The notes under the pieces were generated by a model. That model was not told the DNA's origin, did not search any database, and saw nothing but the letters and a program-made list of their open reading frames with translations. 64,000 nt of DNA from assembly GCF_002744735.1 (NCBI RefSeq), contig NZ_KZ319340.1:372001-436000 (forward strand). The letters run 5' to 3'. Positions within the stretch are counted from its first letter, which is position 1, and every line of letters starts with the position of its first letter. The stretch comes from Marinobacter guineae (GTDB lineage Bacteria; Pseudomonadota; Gammaproteobacteria; Pseudomonadales; Oleiphilaceae). This document shows, one piece after another, positions 49,373 through 57,991 of the stretch. The translations under genes were made by a program, and so were the position numbers.

Positions 49373-50032
49373 TTATCGGTAACGCCTCTGATCGAGTGTC
49401 GTCAGCCGATCGGGGTGAAACACCATAAGACCGGTCACGAAGGTGCCATTCACAAAACCCTCCGGAATCATGAACAGAGGGAGATAGCGCAGGTATTCAT
49501 GCACCAGCTCATCAAGGGTATAGACGCCGCTGGTCCATAGCATCAGGCACATAACGATGCCGGCAGCGGCCACCGAAATGCCCGCGCCGAAAAAGCCGCA
49601 GAAAAAGATGTAGGCGAAAAAATTCCGGAAATTCCGCCCACGCTCCCAAAGCATGATCCAGTGGCTGACAAGTGCCGGCACCATCACCGTAACCAGGCCG
49701 TTGGCGGCAAACATCAGCAACGGTTCTCGGCCGGTAATCACTGTAATCACCAGGGCCAGCAGCCCCGAAAGAACCGCCAGAGCCCATCCCAGCATCAACG
49801 TTATGACGGTGATACCGAAAATATGAATGGCCAGGCCGGGGGATATTCCCGCCCGCAGCTGCCAGACAAACCCCAGCACCACGGCCGCCCCGAAAAATGA
49901 ATGCTGGAGAGCGCTATCCTTGCGGAGCGCCTGCCAGTCAATCGAACGCAATGCCTGTACCAGAATCACCAGGAAAACCAGAAGGGTGATGATCCACTGG
50001 CTGGTCGATAGCAGGTTTTCTGTCATGCCCAT
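49373..50032 (-). CDS. CbiM/ECF-permease-like membrane protein without its module
   Basis: This 219-residue membrane protein has six or seven TM helices and the motifs 'GLAIHIFGITVITLMLG' and 'PLFMIPEGFVNGTFVTGLMVF', which place it in the CbiM-like 'energy-coupling factor transporter permease' group. It lacks the N-terminal Met-His-Ile-Pro-Asp-Gly motif through which true CbiM/NikM bind Co or Ni. No CbiO or CbiQ partner is nearby. It may work with a distant ECF module or be a stand-alone membrane protein. Confidence 0.75.
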   Translation of the reverse strand: MGMTENLLSTSQWIITLLVFLVILVQALRSIDWQALRKDSALQHSFFGAAVVLGFVWQLRAGISPGLAIHIFGITVITLMLGWALAVLSGLLALVITVITGREPLLMFAANGLVTVMVPALVSHWIMLWERGRNFRNFFAYIFFCGFFGAGISVAAAGIVMCLMLWTSGVYTLDELVHEYLRYLPLFMIPEGFVNGTFVTGLMVFHPDRLTTLDQRRYR

Positions 50033-50113
50033 AGCGAAAATACCGCAGAAGCCAGGTCGGGAATGACATCATAACGGCCGGCCCCACCCCCGGCGCAAGC
50101 GGTCCCTGATTAA

Positions 50114-51847
50114 TCAGGCAATCTGTCTTTCGAGCTTGCCAAGGTCGGTCAGACGCTGCCAGGCTTCGTAGGTGCTCAAATATACCTCGCCACCCAGATG
50201 GGAAAGCAGTTCCGTGCCCTTCAGCCTGTCCATCACCGGCCCTTTGACCTCGGACAGATGCAATCGGACCCCGGCATCTTTCAGGCGCTCATTGATGGTT
50301 TCAAGGCTTTCCAGCGCCGAGGCGTCCACCAGGTTGACCGCCGGACACACCAACACCAGGTCTTTCAGTTCCGGTTCCCGGGTCAGCAGATCCATCACGG
50401 TTTCCTCCAGGAAACGGGCGTTGGCGAAGTAGAGGCTTTCATCCACTCTCAGGAAGGTGACCTTGGGGCACAGCTCCACGTCGTGGCGGAGCACATTCCG
50501 GAAATGCTCGGTGCCGGGCACCCGGCCAACCACCGCACTGTGGGGACGGCTGGTGCGATAAAGGAACAGGCCGATGGACAAGGCCACACCCGCAATGATG
50601 CCCGCCTCGACACTGTGCACCAGGGTCAGCACGATAGTCGCAAGCATGGCACCGAAATCCGTCCGGGAGTAACGCCAGGTGCGGCCCAGAGCCGGAAAGT
50701 CGATCAGGGTGGAGACGGCGACAATGATGGTTGCCGCCAGAGTCGCCTGGGGCAGATACGCGATGGCTGGCGTCAGGAACAGGGTTGCCAGGGCAATACC
50801 CACCGCCGCATAGGCGCCCGCGGCCGGCGTTTCGGCCCCGGCATCAAAGTTGACTACTGAGCGGGAGAAACCACCGGTCACCGGCATCCCGCCTGAAAAT
50901 CCGGCACCCAGGTTAGCGGTGCCCAGACCAATCAGTTCCTGGTCAGGATCGATTCTCTGGCGGCGCTTGGCGGCCAGGGTCTGACCGACAGAGACCGATT
51001 CCACAAAACCGACCACGCTGATCAGCAGGGCGCTGACCGCCAGCTGCTGCCACAGCCCCATGTCCAGGCTGGGCAAGGCCAGCTCCGGCAACCCCCGGGG
51101 AACATCACCCACCAGCCGCACACCCTGGGAATCAAGCTGGAACTGCCAGGCCACCAGGGTGGTCACCAGAACCGCCAGAATGGGGGCGGTTTTGGTCAGT
51201 ATATCCGCCGTTCTCGGAGCCAGGCCCACTCCCATAAGAAGTGGCTTCAGGCGCTTGCGTGCCAGTACCAGGAACAACAACGCCCCGGCGCCAACGGACA
51301 GGGTGGCCAGATTGGTATCGCCAATCGACAGGAACAGCGATTGGCCAATTTCCAGCAGGTTATGACCGGAAGCCTGGATCCCGAAAATATGCTTGAACTG
51401 GCTGGCAGCGATTACAATTCCGGAGGCAGTGATAAAGCCTGAAATCACCGGATGGCTGAGGAAATTGGCCAGAAAGCCCAGCCGTAAAATACCCATCAGC
51501 GTCAGCATCAGGCCCGACATGACCGCCAGCAGAACCGCACCGGCAACGTATTCCGGAGTACCTGCTTCCGCCAGCGGCGCCAGGGCAGCCGCTGTCATCA
51601 GGGAAGCCACCGCCACCGGTCCTACGGACAAGGTGCGGCTGGTGCCAAACACGGCGTAGATCACCAGGGGCAAGATACTGGCGTACAAACCCACCTGGGC
51701 AGGCAAACCCGCCAGCAGGGCATAAGCCAGTGACTGGGGAATCAGCATCACGGTCACGATGACCGCGGCCACCAGATCGCTGGTGGCCTGACTGTGCCCG
51801 TACTTTGGTGCCCAATCAAGGATGGGCAAATAGCGTTTAAGATTCAT
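50114..51847 (-). CDS. SulP-family anion transporter with STAS domain
   Basis: This 577-residue SLC26/SulP transporter has about 12-14 TM segments ('AAVIVTVMLIPQSLAYALLAGLP' at TM1-2, 'GMPVTGGFSRSVVNFDAGAETPAAG' in the core). A C-terminal cytoplasmic STAS domain (about 450-570) contains 'LKDLVLVCPAVNLVDASALESLETI'. Members move sulfate, bicarbonate or other anions. The gene begins 8 bp after a persulfide-dioxygenase-like gene, so export of sulfite or sulfate formed from sulfide oxidation is plausible. Substrate identity is inference. Confidence 0.9.
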   Translation of the reverse strand: MNLKRYLPILDWAPKYGHSQATSDLVAAVIVTVMLIPQSLAYALLAGLPAQVGLYASILPLVIYAVFGTSRTLSVGPVAVASLMTAAALAPLAEAGTPEYVAGAVLLAVMSGLMLTLMGILRLGFLANFLSHPVISGFITASGIVIAASQFKHIFGIQASGHNLLEIGQSLFLSIGDTNLATLSVGAGALLFLVLARKRLKPLLMGVGLAPRTADILTKTAPILAVLVTTLVAWQFQLDSQGVRLVGDVPRGLPELALPSLDMGLWQQLAVSALLISVVGFVESVSVGQTLAAKRRQRIDPDQELIGLGTANLGAGFSGGMPVTGGFSRSVVNFDAGAETPAAGAYAAVGIALATLFLTPAIAYLPQATLAATIIVAVSTLIDFPALGRTWRYSRTDFGAMLATIVLTLVHSVEAGIIAGVALSIGLFLYRTSRPHSAVVGRVPGTEHFRNVLRHDVELCPKVTFLRVDESLYFANARFLEETVMDLLTREPELKDLVLVCPAVNLVDASALESLETINERLKDAGVRLHLSEVKGPVMDRLKGTELLSHLGGEVYLSTYEAWQRLTDLGKLERQIA

Positions 51848-51855
51848 CGGGAATC

Positions 51856-52722
51856 TCAGAACAGGTTAATTGGTACTTTCAGGTAAACCTGCCCATTGTC
51901 TTCGGCAGGTGGCATGTGCCCTGCCCGCATATTGACCTGCACCGACGGCAGAATCAGCCGGGGCATTTCCAGAGTCGCGTCCCTCTCGGTCCGCATTTTC
52001 ACAAACTCTTCCTCGGAAATGCCCTCATGAACATGGATGTTGGTTTTACGCTCTTCAGCCACAGTGGTCATGTGCTGGTATTCATCACGCCCCGGCGCCT
52101 TGTAATCGTGGCACAGGAAGATCCGGGTTTCTCCGGGCAGCGACAGCACCTTCTGGATAGACTGGTAAAGAACGCGAGCATCGCCACCGGGGAAATCGCA
52201 ACGGGCAGTGCCATAATCCGGCATGAACAGGGTATCGCCGACAAAGGCGGCATCACCAATGACATAAGTCAGGCAGGCAGGTGTATGACCGGGCGTGTGC
52301 AATACCCGCCCTTCAAGGCCGCCAATGGCAAAGGTGTCTCCGTCGCGGAAAAGCTGGTCAAACTGGCTGCCGTCGCGCTGGAATTCAGTACCGGCGTTGA
52401 ACGCCTTGCCGAAAATCTCCTGAACGTCGCGGATATGCGCGCCAATACCGGTTTTGCCACCCAGTTTTTCATGCAGGTAGGGCGCCGCAGAAAGGTGGTC
52501 GGCATGGACGTGGGTCTCCAGAATCCACTCAACCTTCAGATCGTTACTGCGAATAAACTCAATAATCTCGTCAGCAGACCGGACATCGGTAGTGCCGGCG
52601 GCATAATCAAAATCCAGGACCGAATCGAGAATGGCACAGGCCTGGCTTTCCGGGTCCCGCACCACATAACTGAAGGTATTGGTGGGTTCATCAAAGAAAT
52701 GCTGAACGATCGGGTTGCTCAT
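51856..52722 (-). CDS. MBL-fold hydrolase, persulfide dioxygenase-like (ETHE1/Blh group)
   Basis: This 288-residue metallo-beta-lactamase-fold enzyme has the metal motif 'ETHVHADHLSAAPYL' (near residue 69), 'GHTPACLTYVIGD', 'FVGDTLFMPDYGTARCDFPGG' and 'FLCHDYKAPGR'. The combination and length fit the ETHE1/Blh persulfide dioxygenases, which need a single iron. There is no N-terminal DUF442 or rhodanese domain. GAGGTGA before ATG 52722 fixes the start, dropping a spurious N-terminal extension. The following SulP gene is co-oriented with an 8-bp gap. Confidence 0.88.
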   Translation of the reverse strand: MSNPIVQHFFDEPTNTFSYVVRDPESQACAILDSVLDFDYAAGTTDVRSADEIIEFIRSNDLKVEWILETHVHADHLSAAPYLHEKLGGKTGIGAHIRDVQEIFGKAFNAGTEFQRDGSQFDQLFRDGDTFAIGGLEGRVLHTPGHTPACLTYVIGDAAFVGDTLFMPDYGTARCDFPGGDARVLYQSIQKVLSLPGETRIFLCHDYKAPGRDEYQHMTTVAEERKTNIHVHEGISEEEFVKMRTERDATLEMPRLILPSVQVNMRAGHMPPAEDNGQVYLKVPINLF

Positions 52723-52741
52723 GACTGTCACCTCTATCGGA

Positions 52742-52767
52742 TTAGATATCTCGAGATTTGATTCTAA
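52742..52767 (-). promoter_or_regulatory. Nested palindrome before the persulfide dioxygenase gene
   Basis: ATCTCGAGAT (52748-52757) is a perfect 10-bp palindrome lying inside a wider interrupted repeat TTAGA...TCTAA (52742-52767), in an AT-rich tract 20-45 bp before the start codon. Sulfide-responsive repressors of the BigR/SqrR type control similar genes from AT-rich inverted repeats, but no such regulator gene is next to it. Confidence 0.4.
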
Positions 52768-52807
52768 GGATATACTATTTTGTAATATGAGGTGAAATGA
52801 TCTTTTC

Positions 52808-54322
52808 TTATATCCGCAATGTCCCTGATGCATCAACCAGGCAGCCCCTGCCCGCCTGCTTGGCCAGGTATAGCCGGTGGTCTGCCAGGGATATCAGGGC
52901 ATCCGGGGTTGCCGGGCTATCAGCGAACTCATCAATTCCAGCCACCCCAGCGCTGACAGTCACGGCTATGGCCTGTTCATCAAACACGAACCTTTCATCA
53001 TGGACGGCTTCGAGGATCCTGAGCACCAGTTGAGGTACATCGCCTTGTTCCACAGCGCTGAACACAACGATGAACTCCTCTCCGCCAAAGCGCGATACAA
53101 CATCCATGGATCGGGTCTGGCGAAGCAGAATATCGGCAAACCGCTGAAGGATATAGTCGCCTCCGAGGTGCCCGATGGAATCATTGATCCGCTTGAAGTG
53201 GTCAATATCGAACATGGCCAGGGCAAATTTCTCACCGCGCCGATTACTCCGGCCCAACATCTCGTCCAGCCTTGGCATCAGGTACCGACGGTTATGCAGC
53301 CCGGTCAGCGGGTCCCGGATCGACTGGTTGAGCAGCTCTTCCTCCAGCCGATGACGCTCAAGAGCCCCGGACAGCAAGCCGGAAACAATAATCAGCAAAT
53401 CCGCCTGATCCTCACGCCAGGTACGGCGGCGCAAGGAATCCACACCAAAAAAACCGGTTACCTTGCCCCGTACCCGAATCGGCACACAAAACAGTGATGA
53501 CACACCCTGCTCCTGCAACAGTGCCCGTTCAGTTGCCGCTTCGTGGGGCAAGCGGTCCACATCTTCAATAAACACCACCCGGTTGCCGGCCACCATGCCG
53601 TCGATCTGTTCATGCCACCAGTGAAAATCTTCGATCGGTACCTCTTGCTGGGTGTCGATCAGGGCCGGCACGCCCTCCCTGCACCACTCATGGGTATTGA
53701 TCATGACTGAGTAATCTTCAGAGAATCCGTACAGGTAGGCGCGGTCCACCTCGAAGAATTCACCGATGGACGTCAGGAGTTCGTCAATGCACTGATCAAT
53801 GGTGCCGAAACCAAGGTTAATGAACTCTGTGGAGAGACGGGCGATGAGTTTCTGGAAACCTGCCTGAAACGAAAACTCAGCTTCACTATCGCGCAGGCTC
53901 TGCTCCAGTTCCTTGTAATGCTGGATATTGTGAAACTGCCCGTACCAGATGGTGCTGCCATCGGGCTGGCGTTCAGGTTCGGAATGGGCCTCGAACCATT
54001 CGTAATTGCCAGTTTTCAGTTTAAGGCGGGCCCGATAGCGCCAGGGTTTGAGAGTGCGCGCCGATTCCTGAATGCTGTCCACGACGGCACCAGCATCATC
54101 GGGGTGTATCATCGAAAACACGGAATCGGCGTTTTCATTCAGCACCGAGGGATCGGCACCAAATAGCGTCTGCACCTGATTGCTGACGAAGGGGTAGCGG
54201 TGGGACTGCCTGTCAGCACTCAGCCAATAGGTAAACAGGACACCAGGAACGCCCGAAGCCAGCTTCTGGAAAAACCGGGCAGACATGACGGCTTGCTGCC
54301 CGTTATTGGACCTGTTCGCCAT
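52808..54322 (-). CDS. PAS-GAF-GGDEF diguanylate cyclase
   Basis: This protein of about 504 residues has an N-terminal PAS (about 15-130), GAF (about 165-320, 'FFEVDRAYLYGFSEDYSVM') and GGDEF (about 330-500). The active motif is 'RFGGEEFIVVF' with an I-site RSMD five residues before, so product inhibition is likely. There is no EAL domain and no TM segment. ATG 54322 is chosen because GGGAGA lies about 11 nt upstream; GTG 54331 is the alternative. It is a single gene whose 3' end is 86 bp from the divergently placed regulatory region of the MBL gene. Confidence 0.92.
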   Translation of the reverse strand: MANRSNNGQQAVMSARFFQKLASGVPGVLFTYWLSADRQSHRYPFVSNQVQTLFGADPSVLNENADSVFSMIHPDDAGAVVDSIQESARTLKPWRYRARLKLKTGNYEWFEAHSEPERQPDGSTIWYGQFHNIQHYKELEQSLRDSEAEFSFQAGFQKLIARLSTEFINLGFGTIDQCIDELLTSIGEFFEVDRAYLYGFSEDYSVMINTHEWCREGVPALIDTQQEVPIEDFHWWHEQIDGMVAGNRVVFIEDVDRLPHEAATERALLQEQGVSSLFCVPIRVRGKVTGFFGVDSLRRRTWREDQADLLIIVSGLLSGALERHRLEEELLNQSIRDPLTGLHNRRYLMPRLDEMLGRSNRRGEKFALAMFDIDHFKRINDSIGHLGGDYILQRFADILLRQTRSMDVVSRFGGEEFIVVFSAVEQGDVPQLVLRILEAVHDERFVFDEQAIAVTVSAGVAGIDEFADSPATPDALISLADHRLYLAKQAGRGCLVDASGTLRI

Positions 54323-54418
54323 GGGCGGCACGTCTCCCTGATAGAGGGTTCACCTCATCTTGTAAGAGAAGTGTAGTCCACCCTGACAGAAGCGGCTAAC
54401 CCCGTCGGAGCACGCTGA

Positions 54419-55039
54419 TCAGAGCGCGTCCAGACGCTCTTTGGCTTCTTTACGGCGACCGGCATCCGCAACATCCCGACCGGGCCTGCCGGGCGCTTGC
54501 AGAACTTTTTGAAGGTACGTTTGAGCACGCTCAGGCTCACCCTGGTCCAGCAGAAAATCACCGAAGAAATAATTGGCATCTATGCCGTCCGGATTGATGG
54601 CCAGCGCCTTTCGGAGGTAGCTCCGGGCTTTGTCATCATCGCCGAAGCCCAGGGGCCAGCCGGGCACCTGATAGTAGAGACTGCCGAGGGATGTATAGGC
54701 AGAGCCGTCGAGAGCACCATCATCTATGGCCAGCGCGGCTTCCAATGATTTGCGGGCGTCCTTGACCAGCCCGAGGGCCCCGAGTCCGCCCTTGGCGCCG
54801 GCGTAGGTGCTCAGCACAATGCCCTGCCAGATCAGGGGTTCAGCACGATCGGGGTACCGGGCGACAAACGCTTCAACCTCGGTCGCGAGGCCCTCGAAGG
54901 CCTTTTCGCGCTGGTTTTCCGGCAGCTGATACTGAATTTCCGCCCAGCGTTGTTGAATTCCCGCCAGTTCGGTCTCGAGATCCGCGGCCCAGAGTGGCGT
55001 GGCGACCACCCAGGCCATCATCAGAACCATCCACTTCAT
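54419..55039 (-). CDS. Periplasmic TPR-type protein of the hemolysin/ligase cluster
   Basis: This 206-residue protein has a Sec signal peptide (about 1-18, 'MVLMMAWVVATPLWAAD'). TPR-like helices follow: 'LIWQGIVLSTYAGAKGGLGA', 'SAYTSLGSLYYQVPG' and 'ARSYLRKALAINPDGIDANYF'. It probably acts in the periplasm as a binding or scaffold protein. It is the last gene of the cluster and overlaps the SDR stop by 4 nt (ATGA), so it belongs to the same unit. No enzymatic role is suggested. Confidence 0.85.
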   Translation of the reverse strand: MKWMVLMMAWVVATPLWAADLETELAGIQQRWAEIQYQLPENQREKAFEGLATEVEAFVARYPDRAEPLIWQGIVLSTYAGAKGGLGALGLVKDARKSLEAALAIDDGALDGSAYTSLGSLYYQVPGWPLGFGDDDKARSYLRKALAINPDGIDANYFFGDFLLDQGEPERAQTYLQKVLQAPGRPGRDVADAGRRKEAKERLDAL

Positions 55040-55818
55040 GACAATACTCCTGAATTGAGAAAACGCCGGATGATCGGCAGTTGCTTGAGCATGGCTTTAT
55101 CGACAATGCGCGGGAGCACTCCGTTGAGGACCACGAACAGTTTCTCCGGCCAGCCAAGGAACCGGCGGCGGTCATCATTCTCCATGGCTTCCAGAATCTG
55201 GGATGCCACCGACTCCGGTGTATCGACGCTGTTGCCAAGGGCCCGGTTAAGCTCGTTCACTTCCTCCGGATTCATTTCCGTAGCGGTGGCCCGGGGCGCC
55301 ACGTAAACCACCTGAACGGCGGTATCCGCCAGCTCCCGGCGCAGTGCCTCGGTGAAGCCACGAAGGCCGAATTTCGTGGCGCAGTAAGCGGTATAGCCGG
55401 GGAAACCTATACTGCCGAAGGTGGACCCGACAAACACCAGAGCACCACTCCCTGACTTCTGGAATATGGGCGTAAAATGTCTGGCCACCAGCATGGCAGA
55501 GCGAAGATTCACGGTGATCTGGGCGTCCAGTTCACTGACAGCCATGGCCGGGAGTCCTGCGAAGCGATTCTGGCCGGCACAGTGGATCACCCCGTCAATA
55601 TCCGGATAGGCTTCACTCAACCGCAGCAACTGCTGGTCGAGGTCAGCGGCAGCCAGATCCAGATGTACCACGGACACCCCTTCCCGGTGTCCGATCTTTT
55701 CCGGATGCCGGGAAGCTACAATCACCCTCGATCCGGCACGCACCAGTGGATCCACCAGCGCCTTGCCAATACCTCCGGTGCCACCTAACAGGAGGAACAC
55801 CCGGTCATGCAGCCTCAT
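55036..55818 (-). CDS. SDR of the hemolysin/ligase cluster
   Basis: This 260-residue short-chain dehydrogenase has 'LLLGGTGGIGKAL' (TGxxxGxG variant with Gly-rich loop at residues 9-18), 'VIVASRHPEK', catalytic Ser in 'VFVGSTFGS' and 'YCATKFGLRGF'. The C-terminal part (about 200-260) is hydrophobic and may touch the membrane. ATG 55818 is chosen; it lies inside the end of the upstream ligase/HDO gene (14-nt overlap). It would reduce or oxidise a product of the preceding enzymes; the substrate is unknown. Confidence 0.88.
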   Translation of the reverse strand: MRLHDRVFLLLGGTGGIGKALVDPLVRAGSRVIVASRHPEKIGHREGVSVVHLDLAAADLDQQLLRLSEAYPDIDGVIHCAGQNRFAGLPAMAVSELDAQITVNLRSAMLVARHFTPIFQKSGSGALVFVGSTFGSIGFPGYTAYCATKFGLRGFTEALRRELADTAVQVVYVAPRATATEMNPEEVNELNRALGNSVDTPESVASQILEAMENDDRRRFLGWPEKLFVVLNGVLPRIVDKAMLKQLPIIRRFLNSGVLS

Positions 55819-56488
55819 GATTCCGCTCCTTTCGGCTGGCCGGCAGCGGTATGTTGTGCAACATGTCGCCATAGAGCCGGTAAACCACGCGGGCAGCATC
55901 AATGATGGCCTGCTGGTCGTCCGGGTCTGTGACGTCATTCATCAGATTGCGGAAAAACTCGAAGTGTTCCTGGTCCAGGGCACCATGGGAATACAGGTAG
56001 CTGAATGCCTCATCAGGAAGGCCAAGGAGCTTCTGGATCTGCTCGCCCAGCGGGGTGGCCAGTTCGATGGACGTGCCTTCAAGCACCTGAACCATCCCGA
56101 AGAACGCCGCAGGATTGCCCCGGTTAATCTGGTCATAGAGGTACGACACCATGAGCTCGATGGACAGGTCCGGCTTGCCGGTGCGAATCTGATCCTTGTC
56201 GGCGCCGCAGGCTTCCAGATCATTCAGGATCCACTCGTGGTGGCCATACTCCTCGTCGATGTACTCAACCAGCGCCTTGCGGACGAATTCCATCCGCTCA
56301 GGCAATCGGGCACCGCAGGCCATCATCAGAGGAACCGTGTGCTTGACGTGGTGGAAGGCCTGGGTCAGAAACCAGGTGTAGGCCTCAAGACTGAAACGCC
56401 CCTCGGCAATCGCCTTGACCACCGGCGCGCCGGTGACGTGCGCCCGGGCTTCTGCTGTTTCCTGCTGTAATCTGTCAAAAAAAGCCAT
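55805..56488 (-). CDS. HDO (heme-oxygenase-like diiron) protein, possible separate product by internal start
   Basis: From the internal ATG 56488, preceded by CCAGGAGAA, a 227-residue protein of the TenA/UndA/CADD-like superfamily can be made. The iron-ligand set is intact: Glu80 and His83 ('DEEYGHHEW'), Glu137 ('VLEGTSIEL'), and His168, Asp172, His175 in an H-x3-D-x2-H pattern ('SHGALDQEHFEF'). Such ligands mark oxidases and oxygenases, not thiaminase TenA, which lacks iron. It could cleave or oxygenate the acyl or amine product of the ligase. Whether it is released separately is inference from the ribosome site. Confidence 0.55.
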   Translation of the reverse strand: MAFFDRLQQETAEARAHVTGAPVVKAIAEGRFSLEAYTWFLTQAFHHVKHTVPLMMACGARLPERMEFVRKALVEYIDEEYGHHEWILNDLEACGADKDQIRTGKPDLSIELMVSYLYDQINRGNPAAFFGMVQVLEGTSIELATPLGEQIQKLLGLPDEAFSYLYSHGALDQEHFEFFRNLMNDVTDPDDQQAIIDAARVVYRLYGDMLHNIPLPASRKERNHEAA

Positions 56489-57991
56489 GTGAAATTCTCC
56501 TGGCATGTTGGATGAGGTTGAACCAGCAACCGATAAGTTGATGAAAATCTGAAAACTGTCCGAAATCAGTGTCGGAAGGTCGGCCTGGATACAGTGGCGT
56601 ACCGGCCTGCCGTTCGTGGTCAGATGGCCGGCGGCCTGGGTCAGGAGCTGCCGGCGAATGTAGAGTGCTTCCAACCGGGCATAGTCAGGCAGTCCGGCAT
56701 TGAGTTCAGTCAGCGCTGAACGTAACTGGTCCGGCGAACGGCCATCCCGGATCACCACCAGCGCGCTGGGGTTGGGCTCACCGTCGCCAAATACCACCGC
56801 CTGCTGGGCACCCAGGGCCTGGATCAGCTCGCTCTCCAGCCATTCCGGGCTGATGTTGCGGCCGAAACTGGTAATCAGAAGATTCTTGGCACGGCCATTC
56901 ACCGTCAGAAATCCTTCGGGACTGAGACACCCCAGATCCCCGGTATCCAGCCACTCGTCACCTTCGGGTTCATCGCCCAGATAGCCCAGATGGGTATTGC
57001 CACGGACCAGAATGTGGTGGTCCGGGCCCACCATCACTTCAACGTGGGGAAGCGGCTTGCCAACGGTGCCTTTGCATTCATCACCGGGTACGTTGAGGGC
57101 GACCACGGAACTGCATTCCGACAGGCCGTAGCCCTCGTAGAGCGGCAGTCCGACAGCACGGCCGCGGGCCAGCAGCTCCGGAGACACCCGGCCACCGCCA
57201 ACGGCAAGGAACCGGAACGACTGGCTTTCCAGCTGGCCCTGTTCGGCGGCCGCCACCAGCGCCAGGGCCAACTCCGGCACCAGAATCAATGACTGCGGCT
57301 GGCTCTGGTTAATGCCCGCTACCAGGCGGCCGAGGTCAAGACCGCTGCTGCCGGTCATCCCCAGGCTCTGCAGGGGCGCCACGGTGACTGTGGCGCCCAT
57401 CAACAGGGGCAGGTACACCCCCGCAATATTCTCCAGCAGCGTGGCCAGCGGCAGGATGCACAGGTGCTGTTGCAGCTGTACGCCCGCCAGCCGATCTTTC
57501 AGGGCCAGTGTGGTTGAAGTCATCTGAGCCGAGGACAGGCACACGCCTTTGGGCGTGCCGGTGCTGCCGGAGGTGAAAGTAATCTTGGCGGTGGTTTCGG
57601 GCATCCAGGCCCCGGCTCCGGTCACCGGCAGATGCCGGAGCCAGACACCATGGCCCAGATGCTCACTGCCGGTACCCTGCTCACCGGACAGCAGGCAGTC
57701 GAGGCTGGCCCGTTCGATCAGATGCGAGGCCTGGGATTTCGAGAAAAAAACCGGCACGGGGACACACACCACCTCTGCCAGCAGGCAGGCGAGATCGGCC
57801 AGAATCCAGGCCAGGGAATTGTCTCCGCACAGACCAACACGTTCGACTCCCAACCGTCGCAACTGGTCGGCCAGAGCTTCGGCAGCCTGCATCATCTGGC
57901 TATAACTGATTTCCGAATCCGGCCCCTTCAGGGCAATGTCGGAAGGGTGAGCCAGCGCCTGGCGCTGGAGCAGTTCAGGCAAGGCGGCCAT
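55805..57991 (-). CDS. Acyl-adenylating ligase fused in frame to HDO (TenA-like) diiron domain
   Basis: One open frame of about 728 residues codes for two domains. The N-terminal AMP-binding enzyme (about 1-485) has 'TFTSGSTGTPKGV', 'EGYGLSE' and 'WLDTGDLG'. Its last motif reads 'TTNGRPVRH', with Arg where the A10 Lys is usual. The C-terminal domain (from about residue 502) is a heme-oxygenase-like diiron protein. The linker between them (about 485-501, 'NLSVAGSTSSNMPGEFH') reads like a translated intergenic region and holds a good ribosome site just before the HDO Met. The protein may therefore be a true fusion, or two products may be made. ATG 57991 follows AGGAGG and overlaps the hemolysin-family gene by 17 nt. 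Confidence 0.85.
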   Translation of the reverse strand: MAALPELLQRQALAHPSDIALKGPDSEISYSQMMQAAEALADQLRRLGVERVGLCGDNSLAWILADLACLLAEVVCVPVPVFFSKSQASHLIERASLDCLLSGEQGTGSEHLGHGVWLRHLPVTGAGAWMPETTAKITFTSGSTGTPKGVCLSSAQMTSTTLALKDRLAGVQLQQHLCILPLATLLENIAGVYLPLLMGATVTVAPLQSLGMTGSSGLDLGRLVAGINQSQPQSLILVPELALALVAAAEQGQLESQSFRFLAVGGGRVSPELLARGRAVGLPLYEGYGLSECSSVVALNVPGDECKGTVGKPLPHVEVMVGPDHHILVRGNTHLGYLGDEPEGDEWLDTGDLGCLSPEGFLTVNGRAKNLLITSFGRNISPEWLESELIQALGAQQAVVFGDGEPNPSALVVIRDGRSPDQLRSALTELNAGLPDYARLEALYIRRQLLTQAAGHLTTNGRPVRHCIQADLPTLISDSFQIFINLSVAGSTSSNMPGEFHMAFFDRLQQETAEARAHVTGAPVVKAIAEGRFSLEAYTWFLTQAFHHVKHTVPLMMACGARLPERMEFVRKALVEYIDEEYGHHEWILNDLEACGADKDQIRTGKPDLSIELMVSYLYDQINRGNPAAFFGMVQVLEGTSIELATPLGEQIQKLLGLPDEAFSYLYSHGALDQEHFEFFRNLMNDVTDPDDQQAIIDAARVVYRLYGDMLHNIPLPASRKERNHEAA

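Noticed and set aside
55805..56488. TenA thiaminase or 'TenA family regulator' as the function of the C-terminal domain
   Set aside because: The domain has a full set of diiron ligands that TenA proteins lack, and there are no thiamine genes nearby.
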